The translations under genes and the position numbers were made by a program. A stretch of DNA of 64,000 bases from the NCBI RefSeq assembly GCF_964275005.1, contig NC_092698.1:31799162-31863161 (forward strand), given 5' to 3'. This stretch comes from Diadema setosum. Lineage: Eukaryota > Echinodermata > Echinoidea > Diadematoida > Diadematidae. The notes beneath the pieces are model-generated. The model was given only the letters and a program-made list of their open reading frames with translations, did not search any database and had not been told where the DNA came from. Shown here piece by piece: positions 1-12,520 of the stretch (position 1 is its first letter; each line of letters begins with the position of its first letter).

Positions 1-620
1 TTTAAAGTGACCGCATGACCACGTGACCATGAATATTCATATAAATGCAAATATTCAATGTGAATTATGAATATGTTCATATAAATGCAAATATTCAAAA
101 CATATTATGTTTGCGTTGCTTGTAAACACAACATACATATAGTCCTGCATGTTGTCTTGGGGCTACAAGAGTGTTCATATCTGCTCAATGTCTGCATTAT
201 TCATGGTCTTGTGCTTCTTACCTCTTCATATTCAAAGGCTGGGTCAAAACAAATTAGTAACTTTGTACCTTAGCAACAAAAATTTAAACTGGAGCACTGT
301 AATGAGATAATACTGTAATACACGAGTAAGTACTGAATTGTCTTTTTTTTTGGGGGGGGGGGATATTGTAGACTGATGTCAGTATGCCCTTCTCAGTTCC
401 ACTCACTGTTAACATATTTCAACTCCATCAGCAAATATGTGCATGATATCAGTGAAATATTACACTGTCTAATATAAAACACAAAATTGTTATGGTATCA
501 CTTGAAGACCATGTACAAATATGTTCATATTCTCCAGCTTTTTAAACTTAACTTCTACCTGCTTCCACTGGTGCATTACTGATTGTCAAATGCACAACTA
601 CCCATCCACTTGTCCAGGGC
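1..620. other. No gene seen
   Basis: AT-rich sequence with a repeated ATATAAATGCAAATATTCAA near the start (39-98) and a T/G homopolymer at 343-362. It should be intron or 3' region of the secreted coiled-coil gene. Confidence 0.5.
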
Positions 621-621
621 A

Positions 622-764
622 CTGTTTCATGAAAGTTGTCAGTTCTAACGAGGTGTCAGTCTCTGACAATCACCATAGTAACAGTCATTGACTAGAACTT
701 TCTTAGCCAATCAAAACCAAGGATTTTACTGAAATTGTCAGAGACTGACAACTTTCACGAAACG
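622..764. mobile_element. Short MITE
   Basis: Ends are inverted: CTGTTTCATGAAAGTTGTCA at left, TGACAACTTTCACGAAACGG at right (2-3 mismatches). The interior is about 100 bp and noncoding. The target duplication is unclear. Confidence 0.6.
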
Positions 765-911
765 GTACAAGAACACTGAAAATGGCTCAGAATGCGGCCT
801 ATGCCTCATTTCTTCTTTCACTGTCATTGGCAAGAGGTCTGCCTACAATATGTCAAAAGGACTCTAGGGTGTGGTCCTGAAAGGGGTTAAGTAGCTCACA
901 CTTGTACTTAC

Positions 912-3900
912 ACTGTTCATGTTTGAGTAGTCCTCCTCCAAGTCAGCCACCTGTAGAATACACACAAATTAATTACTGCATATCATGTTCACGGTCATGG
1001 AGGGCATGTGAAGCACATTGGATCAGGCATTGCCATTTGAGAATATTTTCCTGTCACAAACGCAACTTTGACTTCAAAATACCCCTTTCAGTAACTCTCT
1101 GGCTCGGGACAGGCCCGAGTTAAGTTGTAAAATTTTGAGTTTATAAATGGGTTGGGCTAAAGTGGCCCGCGCCAGGCTCGGGCCTGCAGTATGGCAACGA
1201 TCGAAGAGTTTATGAATGATAGCAGTGCCAAGCTCGATGGTCACATTTACCTAGCCATGCCTCCACCGGAGCGCGCGTTCAGTTACCAAGGTAGTTAACC
1301 CTTGCGCGGGTGAGTTCGTGAATGGGTCATTATAAAAATAGCGCAGCTCTGCTATAGTTACTAAATGCAATTTTCACTGCTTGGTGTGGCCAATTTAGCT
1401 CGGGCCAGGAGCTGGCCAAAAATACAGTGTGAGTTACTGAAAGGGGTATGAGATTACTGTCTGAGTTTAGAAGACTAGTAGACCATTTGGAAAAGCTCCC
1501 ATAAGCATCACTGTGAAAAGATAAAGTTTATGTTTGCCATAAAGGGAGGGGGCAATACTGTTGCACCATTCACACATGAGTTGCCGGTTGTTGTTTTACC
1601 ATGCAATTCAAAAATAGATTTTACTTGCTACTATTCACACACGGCAACAAAAACTTGTTAGGATGCCAGCTAAAGCACTTAAAAGGTCTCCAAAACTGTT
1701 TGAAGCAAATTATTGAGGGTTTCCAAAAGAAATCAGGATGGACTGATTTTTGTATTGTGCTGTGGACTGTGATCATGAGCATTGTTTTTATTTCTTTTTC
1801 TCTCCACACACAAGAATTAACTTTTTGAATTGTATAGCAAAATATCAAATTCTTGATAGATCTTGAATTTCATGTTTGTGTGAACAGGCCTTGCTTGTGA
1901 TAAACACAGAGATAATCTTACCACATGCCTCTTATCATGAATTATGTCAACCTCTCTTCACCCTAGCCAAACTTCATCAGTGAGAAAAAAGATATCAGTA
2001 ATATCTACCCCAACAAATCTCTGCTTGTCAAGCAAGATACCTGGAGTGTTAGCTTTGCTCTCCGATAAAGAACACTACTATATTGCAAGTTGACGCAGTT
2101 GCATTGAACCTGGTTGCAAACTTCAGGCCTACTTGGCTATCCCACTGCATTAAAATTGTAAATTATATCAGTTGTGTCTTGGGGTGGAAAGGGGAGATTG
2201 CTTGGCACTTATTACAAACGTAAAAAAAAAAAATCAATTGTTCCGTGCAAGACCATTATTCAAATTCAAATTCAAATTTAATTTCGTTTTTGTTAAAAGA
2301 CACCAAATAAAAGTCCAAAGACAAAAGTTGTTTCACATTAATTTGCAAACAGACTGTAAGCAGATAATACCAATGAATGTTACAAACACTGATTTGTTAC
2401 TATTTAGTACACACCTACTGTAGTCCAGTGGGTCCACTGGCTGTGTAGATCAAAGCAATTACATAACAAAAAGATGTAATGGCATTAACATGCAGATTTT
2501 TATCATGATTTTCTTTTTCTGCCGATGAGAATGACATATGTTTTAACAAAAAAAAAAGTGTGTGTTTTTTTGTTTGTTTGTTTGGGTTTTTTTTTTTTCA
2601 AATTTGGTATAAGCCAACAAATCCCAAACAAGGCTATGTAAACCTCATACTTACCCTTCTTTCAAGGGCTGGGTTAGTTCCTCCTCCTCCACCTCCACTG
2701 TTCTCTAAGTTGGTTACTCTCATCGTCAAGGAATCTGTTGCAGACTGCAATGTATCTACTTCGTTCTGCATCCTTTCTAGACTGGCCTTGTTGTTCATGG
2801 CCTGAGGAGAGATAAAATAGACTGTAAGATTAAAGGTCCATTTTACCTTTGGGAACAGTGATTTAAAAAAAAAATGTTCAAGATATTACATTTGATGCAT
2901 ATGAGTCGGTCATTTGTACCACAAAACATCTTAATACCATATAAAAATTTTGCAATAAAGCCTAAAATATAAGGAGATATCTGTATTTTTTTTAATAAAC
3001 CGTAACTGTAGACGGTTTAGTCTGGAAACATTTTAATTATAACTATTGTTCACATTTTGTATTTAACAATACTTAACATCAATTTTACTGGGGGGATTCA
3101 AATTTTTACAGTGGTTGTTCCTATCCCTAACTCACATTTTAGAACTATTTTAAAGCATTACTGTTGGGTTTTTGTTTCATCTGCAAATGGTAAATTAAAT
3201 GCCTTTAATAAAAAAAAAATTTAACATTTCATTTCATTTATTTGGCAGAATATAAAACAATGTATAATATGCAACAGGAAACAAATACATGCCAGGACTC
3301 CTAACAAGCAAATTTATGCTTGTGGCTGGAGCCCTCAAACCAAAAAGGATAAAATACTGTACATACAATCAACCAACACTTTTTGTGATATGGATCAATA
3401 CACACAGAAGATTAGTCCAAATTGAAATAACACAATGTGTACTTAAGTCATCTGTTATTGACACAAAAACATATCTTTGCTTAATTTGTTGGCAGACATA
3501 GTACACACACGCACACACTCGCACATTCATCCTTAGTATACAGAGAAAAAGAGATGAGAAAAAGAAAGGTAGAGGAAGAAAGGAGGTCTAGTCAGTCATG
3601 GATACCATCTGTCTAAATACACTCTGTTTATATAATACTTTAAATCCTCAGTCTATGTATATGGAATCACCTGAAGAATAGAATACTGTACGAGCTGAAA
3701 TTTTTGCGTACAGATATTTTCGCGAATTAATCCTTCGAGGACATTTTCGCGTGTTGTTAATTTCGCGGTTGCGAGGGTCTAACTGAACTTAGTTATTTGC
3801 GCTTTGTTATTTCCGCGTGTTGTTATTTTCGCGATTCAAAGGCGATTCACGAAATTCGCGAAAATAAAACCACCGCGAAAATTTCAGCTCGTACAGTACA

Positions 3901-6900
3901 ACTGTATATATCGTCTATAACTATGATATGCTGTATTGCCCAACTTGTGTTTTTCATTGAGTTATGTAACGAAAAGAAATTGTAACAATTCAATTATATT
4001 ACTAAAGAGAAGTCTTTGTTTGACAGTACTTAATGCATAGTTTTCAAGATGCTATCTGTGACATACATTTGTAACTAGAGTGAAAATCATGTTCAGTTCA
4101 AATATTACCGCATCGAAAAAAAGAAAACATTATTTTTGGACCACAATTGTACCTGGATATTTTGTTTTTTTTTCATAAACTCATTCAGATAACTAGAGTT
4201 TTGATTTATCACAGTGATGCTGCATCTCTAGTTACTCAAAATAAATGCCAACACTGTGGGACCGAAATATTGTGGGAATTAAAACTTTGCTATTCTTGGA
4301 CACAGTAAAACAAGCCTCCTACATTGTACATCGGAAACAACAACAACAACAACAAATTGTGTGATGTGTGTTTTATATATAATAGTGTTAGGTTTTTCCT
4401 GTCTGGAATTTAATTCTTGCAACTTTCTACATATGGATGTGCTTCTTGATACAAATCGCCATAAACACTTGAAGGAACACTAAGCTGCACAATTGTATCC
4501 ACAATAAATGGAATATCTTGTTTAAAAAAATAAAAAAACTTTCATTTGTAATATAATCAGACTTAATTTTGTAACAATGTAGTGCTAGTTAGCCAAATTA
4601 AGTTTTGTAATTATGTTCAGGTATCTATTGCACATACAGTATACAGCATCTGTAGAAGAAAGACCGATAACTTAGAAGTAATACTCTCACTAAAAGTGAA
4701 TAGGCTCTATGTGAGATAAAGGAAAAATTAGAGTCAGTGTCAATGAAACTACAATATAGAATATCCCCTAGCAATGGTGACTGGTCAGTAGAAGGTGTAT
4801 AACTTGCATCTCTAAAATGACAAACTACAGATCATCTTTCCCATATATGCTAAGTCATACAGACACCACCATCACCAAACTCAAGATCTGTCAATGAATG
4901 AGACTGGTGAATAAGAAGCCGATGGGTGTTGTTACTGTAATTGCTCTGGTGTTGGCTTTCTACACCTGACCTTGATAACACAGCAATACAACTCCCCCCC
5001 CCCCCCAGCTTTCCACCCACCCCACAACTACAACAAACAAACAAACAAACAGACAAACAAATCCATGACCAGGGAATAAGCAGCACAGGGCAGCACTGGG
5101 ATACGCCCACTCTAATCTCCAACACTGGGGCAGTTTTCTCGCCCAGCTTTGAGCAAAATCATTACAAAAATGTGCACAAATGGGTATTCACCTCAGGGTT
5201 TCTTCCACCTCCCTGATCTAAACTAACTTTCTATACATACTGCTGCATACTGACATCTATTGTACATGTGGGGAATTGATTGTTCTGAAGTTTCTTAAAA
5301 CTGTGACAACTGATTTCTAGGCTAATAGGGGGAAATGGAAGAACTATATTACAAAATTTTGAGAAAAAAAAATCATTAAAGGGACTAGGTAGCGTACAAA
5401 GCTAACACACATAATGACCCAAAGAAATTAGTTGTTTGGATTATTATGAAGTATGAGATTGATGATTTTACACACATTTATCCAATCTTCATCATTGTTT
5501 CTGCAAGGAATTGTGATACATTACTTTAGCAATGCAGCTTTGCTGTTCTTCATTGTTGTTGAAATTAAAAAAAAAAAAATAATTGCATCTAGTTGTCTGT
5601 ACTGTGTTGAGTCTTAATGCTTTAATTGCTCAATTATCAGACTGGTATGTTTGTTTTGGTCTCCATTAGAGCACACACAAAGAATAAGAAAAATACATGA
5701 GTCTCCCTTGCTCTATGTTTCCATTATCTCTTCCACAGACAATGCCTCTCTGAACGAAATCATGATTATCTGGTGGTATCATTTTACGATATCATTTTAT
5801 GATAGCATGACCATGAGTACAGCTACCATAGAGATGAGTCTTATCAACAATTAATTGGTCTGGGCTCCAGCCTCACTTCTGTACTGGTCAGCAAACCATG
5901 ACAACAAGCCATATACATCTAAAGAGGGTAGCTATTGAAACAGCTTTCATCTATTCTTTACTAAACACATCCATTTGTCAGATGGAGTATCTTTAAACGA
6001 ACGATAGCCTCAGTGACATTTGAAAAGAGTGACTTCAACTATCAATTGCAACCAATCAATTGATATCTAAGAAAGACGATTTCAGGTTTTTTGTACCGTA
6101 AAAGTGGTTTCTTTCGCGTAAAAGTGGTTTCTTTCGCGGTGGTTGTATTTTCGCTCTTTGAGGTTGAACCACGAATGTAACATTACACGAAAATGTTTTG
6201 AACTCGCCGCTTGTTGCAACACTACAGCGCATATGCACACACAAAGATTTCGCGCATTGAGTGTATTGATGGTCAACACACACACAGCGATACCATGCAA
6301 TGTAGGTACAAGCATGTCATAAAGTACTCGAGAGACAGGATTTCAGGTAAGCCTGCATTTATTTTTAATTTCTATTTAATAAACAAAAGAATAATTGGAT
6401 TATAGTTTTGGTTTTCATATGCAAAATAAAACAGTTTTTGCCAACTGTGAATTCACAGATTTTGCCGACCCCGAATTTAAACCCACGCGAAAAAGTCGGC
6501 ACTGATGGAAACCGCGAAAGTATCTGTACGCGAAAGAAACCACTTTTACAGTAGGTCTTGTCACGTATGAAATCAATGTGTAAAATTTGTATATTTAAAA
6601 TATTTCAAACTTTTTTATCCTGAGAAGTTACTAAATTGTCTTGAAAGTCAGCAGCAGAGATCAAATCAAATTGTATCAAATCATGTTAAACCATGGTAGT
6701 TTGAACTGTAATAGGTCCTGTCATGAACCCTGTCTGTAATTGGCTGTCTTTTTACTCTGTGGGTGTTGGGAGAATATCAGGTAGTCCAATAAAGACAGTT
6801 ATCATTCTTGTACAGTGCACTCCCATTATAACGAACATGGTTATAACAAATTTCCAGTTAAGTTACATTACAACAATATAATTATTGTCTCTAGTATTTG

Positions 6901-9900
6901 TTTTTATTTGTTTAGTTATAACGAAATTTCAATTTAACGAAAGAAAACTGCTGATCCAGAGGACTTCGTTATTACAGGAGTCTACTGTAATATAGAAAGT
7001 CATGCTGTTTATTAAATCAAACATACTTAGTCAAACAACAAATTCTTTGCTGTCTCTGCAGTGCCATGTGGAGGAATCCTGTATGCCACTGACACCCAAC
7101 AGACACTAACCTCGCCCAACTACCCTGCTAACTACTTGGTCAACCAGCGTTGCGGCTGGACCATTGACGGCACCAATGCGACCAACAAGATCAGGCTGAC
7201 GGTCACAGATCTTAGTCTGGAGAATGACTGCGACAACGATTATGTCGAGTTCCGCGACCAGCCAGAGGTGATTCTTCACTCTATGCACACCTCTAGCTGA
7301 TTGTGATGTCAATTTGGAGAGAATCTCTGCTAGGGTCAGGGTTAGGGTTATAGGGTTAGGGTCACTGGCGTAGGGGGGGGGGGGGGGGGGCGATGGGGGC
7401 GGTCGCCCCCCCCCCCCCCCCCCAATAAGATTTGGACCGGGGATTTGGGAGGTGGAAAAAAAAATGCGTGTATACTGTATGCATGCACATGAAGCGGGTC
7501 TCCTTTGCAACCTTTCATCAAATGAGATCATATTTTTTGAATATTTCACTCAAAGTGTGCACCAGATCGTTGAATTTCAATTCAAAATATGCAAAATCTC
7601 TCCTGCTTGGGAGGGGGTGTCCCCCTCCCAAACCCTCCCCCTCTCTGCCTCTTTTCCTAGCTTAGTACACTTTTTATACTTAATTCTCAGTGCACAAGAC
7701 TTTTCACTTATATTCCGAAAACTCAAAGTTCCCTCATGTACAAGGGGAATTACCCCTTTTAATCGACCCTTTCCTCTCTCAGTTCCCCCCCCCCATCATT
7801 TTTTTTAAAATGATTTCCCAAATATTTCATCAAAATAATATGCGTATACGAGATATCTCAATTTCAACCTTAAAAAGGCAAAAGCTCCATCGTACGGGAA
7901 GGGTGGAGATAACACTCACCCACGCCTTCTCCCTGCTCGCCCGCCCCTCCCCCCTCCCCCTCCCTCCATGCATAGAAGTAGACTGTGGCTACACTTTGAA
8001 CATAAACAGTTTTCCAAATATGACACAAAATGTGTGCACCAAAACGTTTAACTGCAATCAGAAAATTATACAGAATCTCTTTCCATAGACTTGCTACACT
8101 TCTCTTCTGATTGACAAATTTCCAGATATTCCAACAAAAGTGAGTGCCAGCTTGTTGAATTTCAGTTCTAAAAGCTTAAAACTGAAAAAAAAAAAAGGCT
8201 CCCTTGAATATGGGAGAGGTATCATGCCACCATTCCATTGCTTAATTGTTACCCACTATAGACTTAGTACATTTTGAGAATGACAATTTCCGAATTTTCC
8301 ACAAAAAAAGTGTGCTCCAGATCGCTTTATTTCAATTCTAAAAACGCAAAAGCTCTACGAGCGGGAGGGGGAATCCCCCTTCCCCTAAGCTCTACCTCAC
8401 TAGACTTTGTACATGTACATACACACAGATGATGCACATTCGGAATAAGAGCTGAATTCCGTGGTTTTAACACTTCGGTGAAAAAGTATTGCACCAAAAA
8501 TTTGCACCAGATCACTGAATTTCAGATCTGAAAATGCAAAATCATCTTCGTGTGGGAGGGGATATGCCCCTATCTACACCCTCGTCTTCATGCTTTTTCT
8601 GTTTGATTGCTGAACAGACAGCGTTCATGATATTCAGTGTAAGAATTAATACAAGAAGATTACTTAAATGACACCATTTTATAGGCATATTGTTCAATAA
8701 TAATCTACACTAAAATATACTGCAACCTTAAACAAGTGGGACTGTTTCAACTCGTTAAAACACGCAAAAACATGCATCAAATTGCACCATTTGCAACATC
8801 AAAATGAAAAAAGTTCTCACCGTGGGAGGGGGGACACCCCCCTCCCACACCCTCCCCTCCCCCGTCGCTCACTCCGCTCGATCGGGTTCAAACTCGTTCA
8901 TGATATTCAGTGAAAAGAATTAATACAAGAAGTGTATTCAAATTATACCATTTTATAGGCAAATTTTTCAATAATAATCTACACTAAAATATACTGCAGC
9001 CTTGAACAAGTGGGATTGTTTCAACTCCTTAAAACACGCAAAAACATGCATCAAATTGTACCATTTGCAACATCAAAATGCAAAAAGTTCTCACCGTGGG
9101 AGGGGGGACACCCCCCTCCCACACCCTCCCCTCCCCCCTCGCTCGCTCCGCTCGCTCGGGTTCAGTCTCGTTCATGATATTCAGTGAAAAGAATTAATAC
9201 AAGAAGTGTATTTAAATCATACCATTTTATAGGTAAATTGTTCAATAATAATCTACACTAAAATATACTGCAGCCTTAAACAAGTGGGATTGTTTCAACT
9301 CCTTAAAACACGCAAAAACATGCATCAAATTGCACCATTTTCAACATCAAAATGTAAAAAGTTCTCACCGTGGGAGGGGGACGCCCCCCTCCCACACCCT
9401 CCCCTCCATCCTCGCTTGCTCCGCTCGCTCGGGTTCAGTCTCGTTCATGATATTCAGTGAAAAGAATTAATACAAGAAGTGTATTTAATTTAAACCATTT
9501 TATAGGCAAATTGTTCAATAATAATCTACACTAAAATATACTGCAACCTTAAACAAGTGGGACTGTTTCAACTCATTAAAACACGCAAAAACATGCATCA
9601 AATTGCACCATTTGCAACATCAAAATGCAAAAAGTTCTCACCGTGGGAGGGGGGACACACCCTCCCCTCCCCCGTCGCTCACTCCGCTCGCTCGGGTTCA
9701 GTCTTGTTCATGATATTCAGTGAAAAGAATCAATACAAGAAGTGTATTTAAATTATACCATTTTATAGGCAAATTGTTCAATAATAATCTACATCAAAAT
9801 ATACTGTGATCTTAAACAAGTGGGACTGTTTCACGTCGATAAAACGCGCAAAAACATGCATCAAATTGCACCATTTACAACATCAAAATGCAAAAAGTTC

Positions 9901-10455
9901 TTACCGTGGGAGGGGGGACACCCCCCTCCCATACCCTCCCCCCCTCGCTCGCTCCGCTCGCTCGGGCTCGGTCGCTTCGCTCCCTCGCAGACTAACCGCC
10001 CCCCCTAAGATCAAATCCTGGCTACGCCGTTGGTTAGGGTTAGGGTTAGGGTTAGCATGCTGACCTTAAAAACATGGATTGCTGTGAAAGAGGATAGTGA
10101 AAATTGTGCCATGTTCAGGTCACATAATTAATCAAATGCCAGTATTACTTTAACCCATATAATGCCAATGAGGTCAGGTGATGAGGCCAATTACATCACA
10201 ACTCTCTTGTTCATTTGCATGCTAATCCAAACTACTTCTACTACTACTTTCACCACTGATACTTCTCCTCCTTTTTGTCTTCTTCTTCTACATCTTCCTC
10301 TTCTTATTTTTTTGGGAGTGTACTTGTTTATGATGACATCATTGTTCTTATCGTTGTTAGAGTTAAATATTTTATTATTGTTGTGATCATCACAAGAAAT
10401 CTCTTAAATGTTAACATCATGTCAAGTTCCATCCTGGAAACTTTTACTTCTGATA

Positions 10456-10507
<52 letters not shown>

Positions 10508-12473
10508 CTATCATTGTTATTATTATTGTAAAGTTATAATTGTTTTTATTATCTTGTATTCTTTCTGTTGAATAATATATTATTATAGATCATTATCATT
10601 CATGATTGCCCATTTCATGATTGCTGTTTCCTTAATCATTAATGTCTTGATTGCACTCGAGTGATTTTGGCGGAATTGTGAACTGATTGAGGATTTCATA
10701 TTTGCTGCTCCCAGAATTCAGGACATGTTCTGCGTTACTGCGGGACCAACATCCCGCCGGTCTTTGATTCCAGTGGACAGACGGTCTTGGTCTACTTTGC
10801 AAGTGACTCCGCCCCCAGAACCACCTACAAAGGCTTCTCCTTAGAGTACCAGATAGCTGGTAAATTCCCTCTTTCTTCTTTTTCGGTCAGCCATGATAGA
10901 TCAGACAAGTTCAAAGTACATCGTATCAAAGTCTCATGCGTGTTTTGCTTCTGGCTCAGATGAGCTACTGCAATGCTTCTTTTTCTTATTAAAATTTAAA
11001 GATTGAAACTTTCGGGTACAAATTACAGAGTACAGCTTTTCTTGAATTTTGTGTTGTAAACATATCATACCAATTCATCTATTGTCATGTTGTAACCCAA
11101 ACACAGGCATTCTATTTCATTGTTTTCGGTATATGGCCCCTGGGAAATACCTGAATTATTTGTTTGGTTTATATGTATGGTTTGGATTATTTCTGCATTC
11201 GACCAGACAAAGTTGTCATGAATATGCATTTGTGCCAAGTGGGTGTGGCCTGTTCAGCCCACATTGGAGTAGAGGATGGATCAAGACTAGGGATGATAGT
11301 GCTCAAGGCGAGGGGAGGAATGAAGTTTTGTTGTTACTTATAGTCTGGTATGGTGATGGTGATTTGTTTGTTGTCAGAAATGACACCTGTGACAAGTTGT
11401 TGTGCCACCAATATTTTCCTCCCTTTGGTAATAAAGTATTTAATGCCGTTGAAAAGAAACTACTGAAAAAACATTTTATTATTAACATTCTAATAAGCTA
11501 TTATATATTGGTAACTAGTAACTTTTTTTTATTATTATGTAGAGAGAAGCACTAGTTTCTTACAGTCTAGTCTATTTGTCTGAACCTTTGTTTGATATGA
11601 CTGCTCTTCCCATTCCCTCCCCAGACTGCAACAGGAACTACAACACCACCCACGGCACGGTGATGTCTCCTGGTTACCCGAACATCTACAACAATGGCCA
11701 CAACTGTAGCTGGCGCATCACCACCCCAGCAGACACCTTCGTTGCCCTCCACTTCACCCACTTCAATGTGGAGGGAGCCGCGTCCTTTGTCTTTGACAGC
11801 GTCACTGTGAGTGCTATCCCTACTACATATTATCTTCTATGATAAGAATACATTATTACTAAACTCTTTCCCCACTATTGGACAACGTGTGTGTTCAGGA
11901 TTTTACTGGAATTTTGAGGTGGTAATAATGAGAGGGTTGAACCAAGACAAAAGGGCCATTCTCCACTAAAAAATGGTAATGTTTTACACCTCTTTACTAC
12001 GTGTACTACTAAAAAAAAACAGTTAGCTTTGCCCCCCCCCCCCCCCAACAAAAAGTGCTCATGGGCTGTATGATTCATTTGCTGTTTAACTTGTTGCCTT
12101 TGTTTTTCGTGGCTGTTGAACTTGTGCACCCTAAAATATAGCCAGTCGGAACTTAATCTCTTGAACCTCCTTGGTTTAACCAATGTGGTATGGTTTGTGT
12201 GCAATTCTCACAACTTAAAGATTAGGATTTTTGCCTTCAAAATATAATTTTATTTTTTTTTTTACTACTGTGGATCAACATGCTGTTGTTGTTTATTTTG
12301 TTTTTGTTCTATGATGTGCAGAGGTTGGCAGCCCTGACAAAGTTGTTTCATGTACCAAGGTTTAAAGCATGACATTTATAGAACCAAGTTGCAAAGCCTT
12401 CTCCTAAATGGAAACTTTTAGGGGAAGACAAGGCAATATCTCGGTCAGTGTCATTCAGGTAGAGAAAATTATT

Positions 12474-12520
<47 letters not shown>

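Noticed and set aside
7106-7549. 147-codon minus-strand open frame over a CUB exon
   Set aside because: A shadow of CUB exon 1 that runs into the poly-G/poly-C tract and TTAGGG repeats.
8731-10012. CRISPR-like regular repeats
   Set aside because: The whole 273-bp unit repeats with no unique spacers, in a eukaryotic intron; this is an ordinary tandem array.
10034-10056. Chromosome end
   Set aside because: Only about four TTAGGG units, with unique gene exons on both sides; interstitial repeats only.
10275-10571. Open frame with a poly-Asp run
   Set aside because: Produced by the GAT microsatellite; it has no splice signals or family-like sequence.
11049-11555. 168-codon open frame between CUB exons
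   Set aside because: Composition is intron-like, with no CUB features and no usable splice borders in phase with neighbours.
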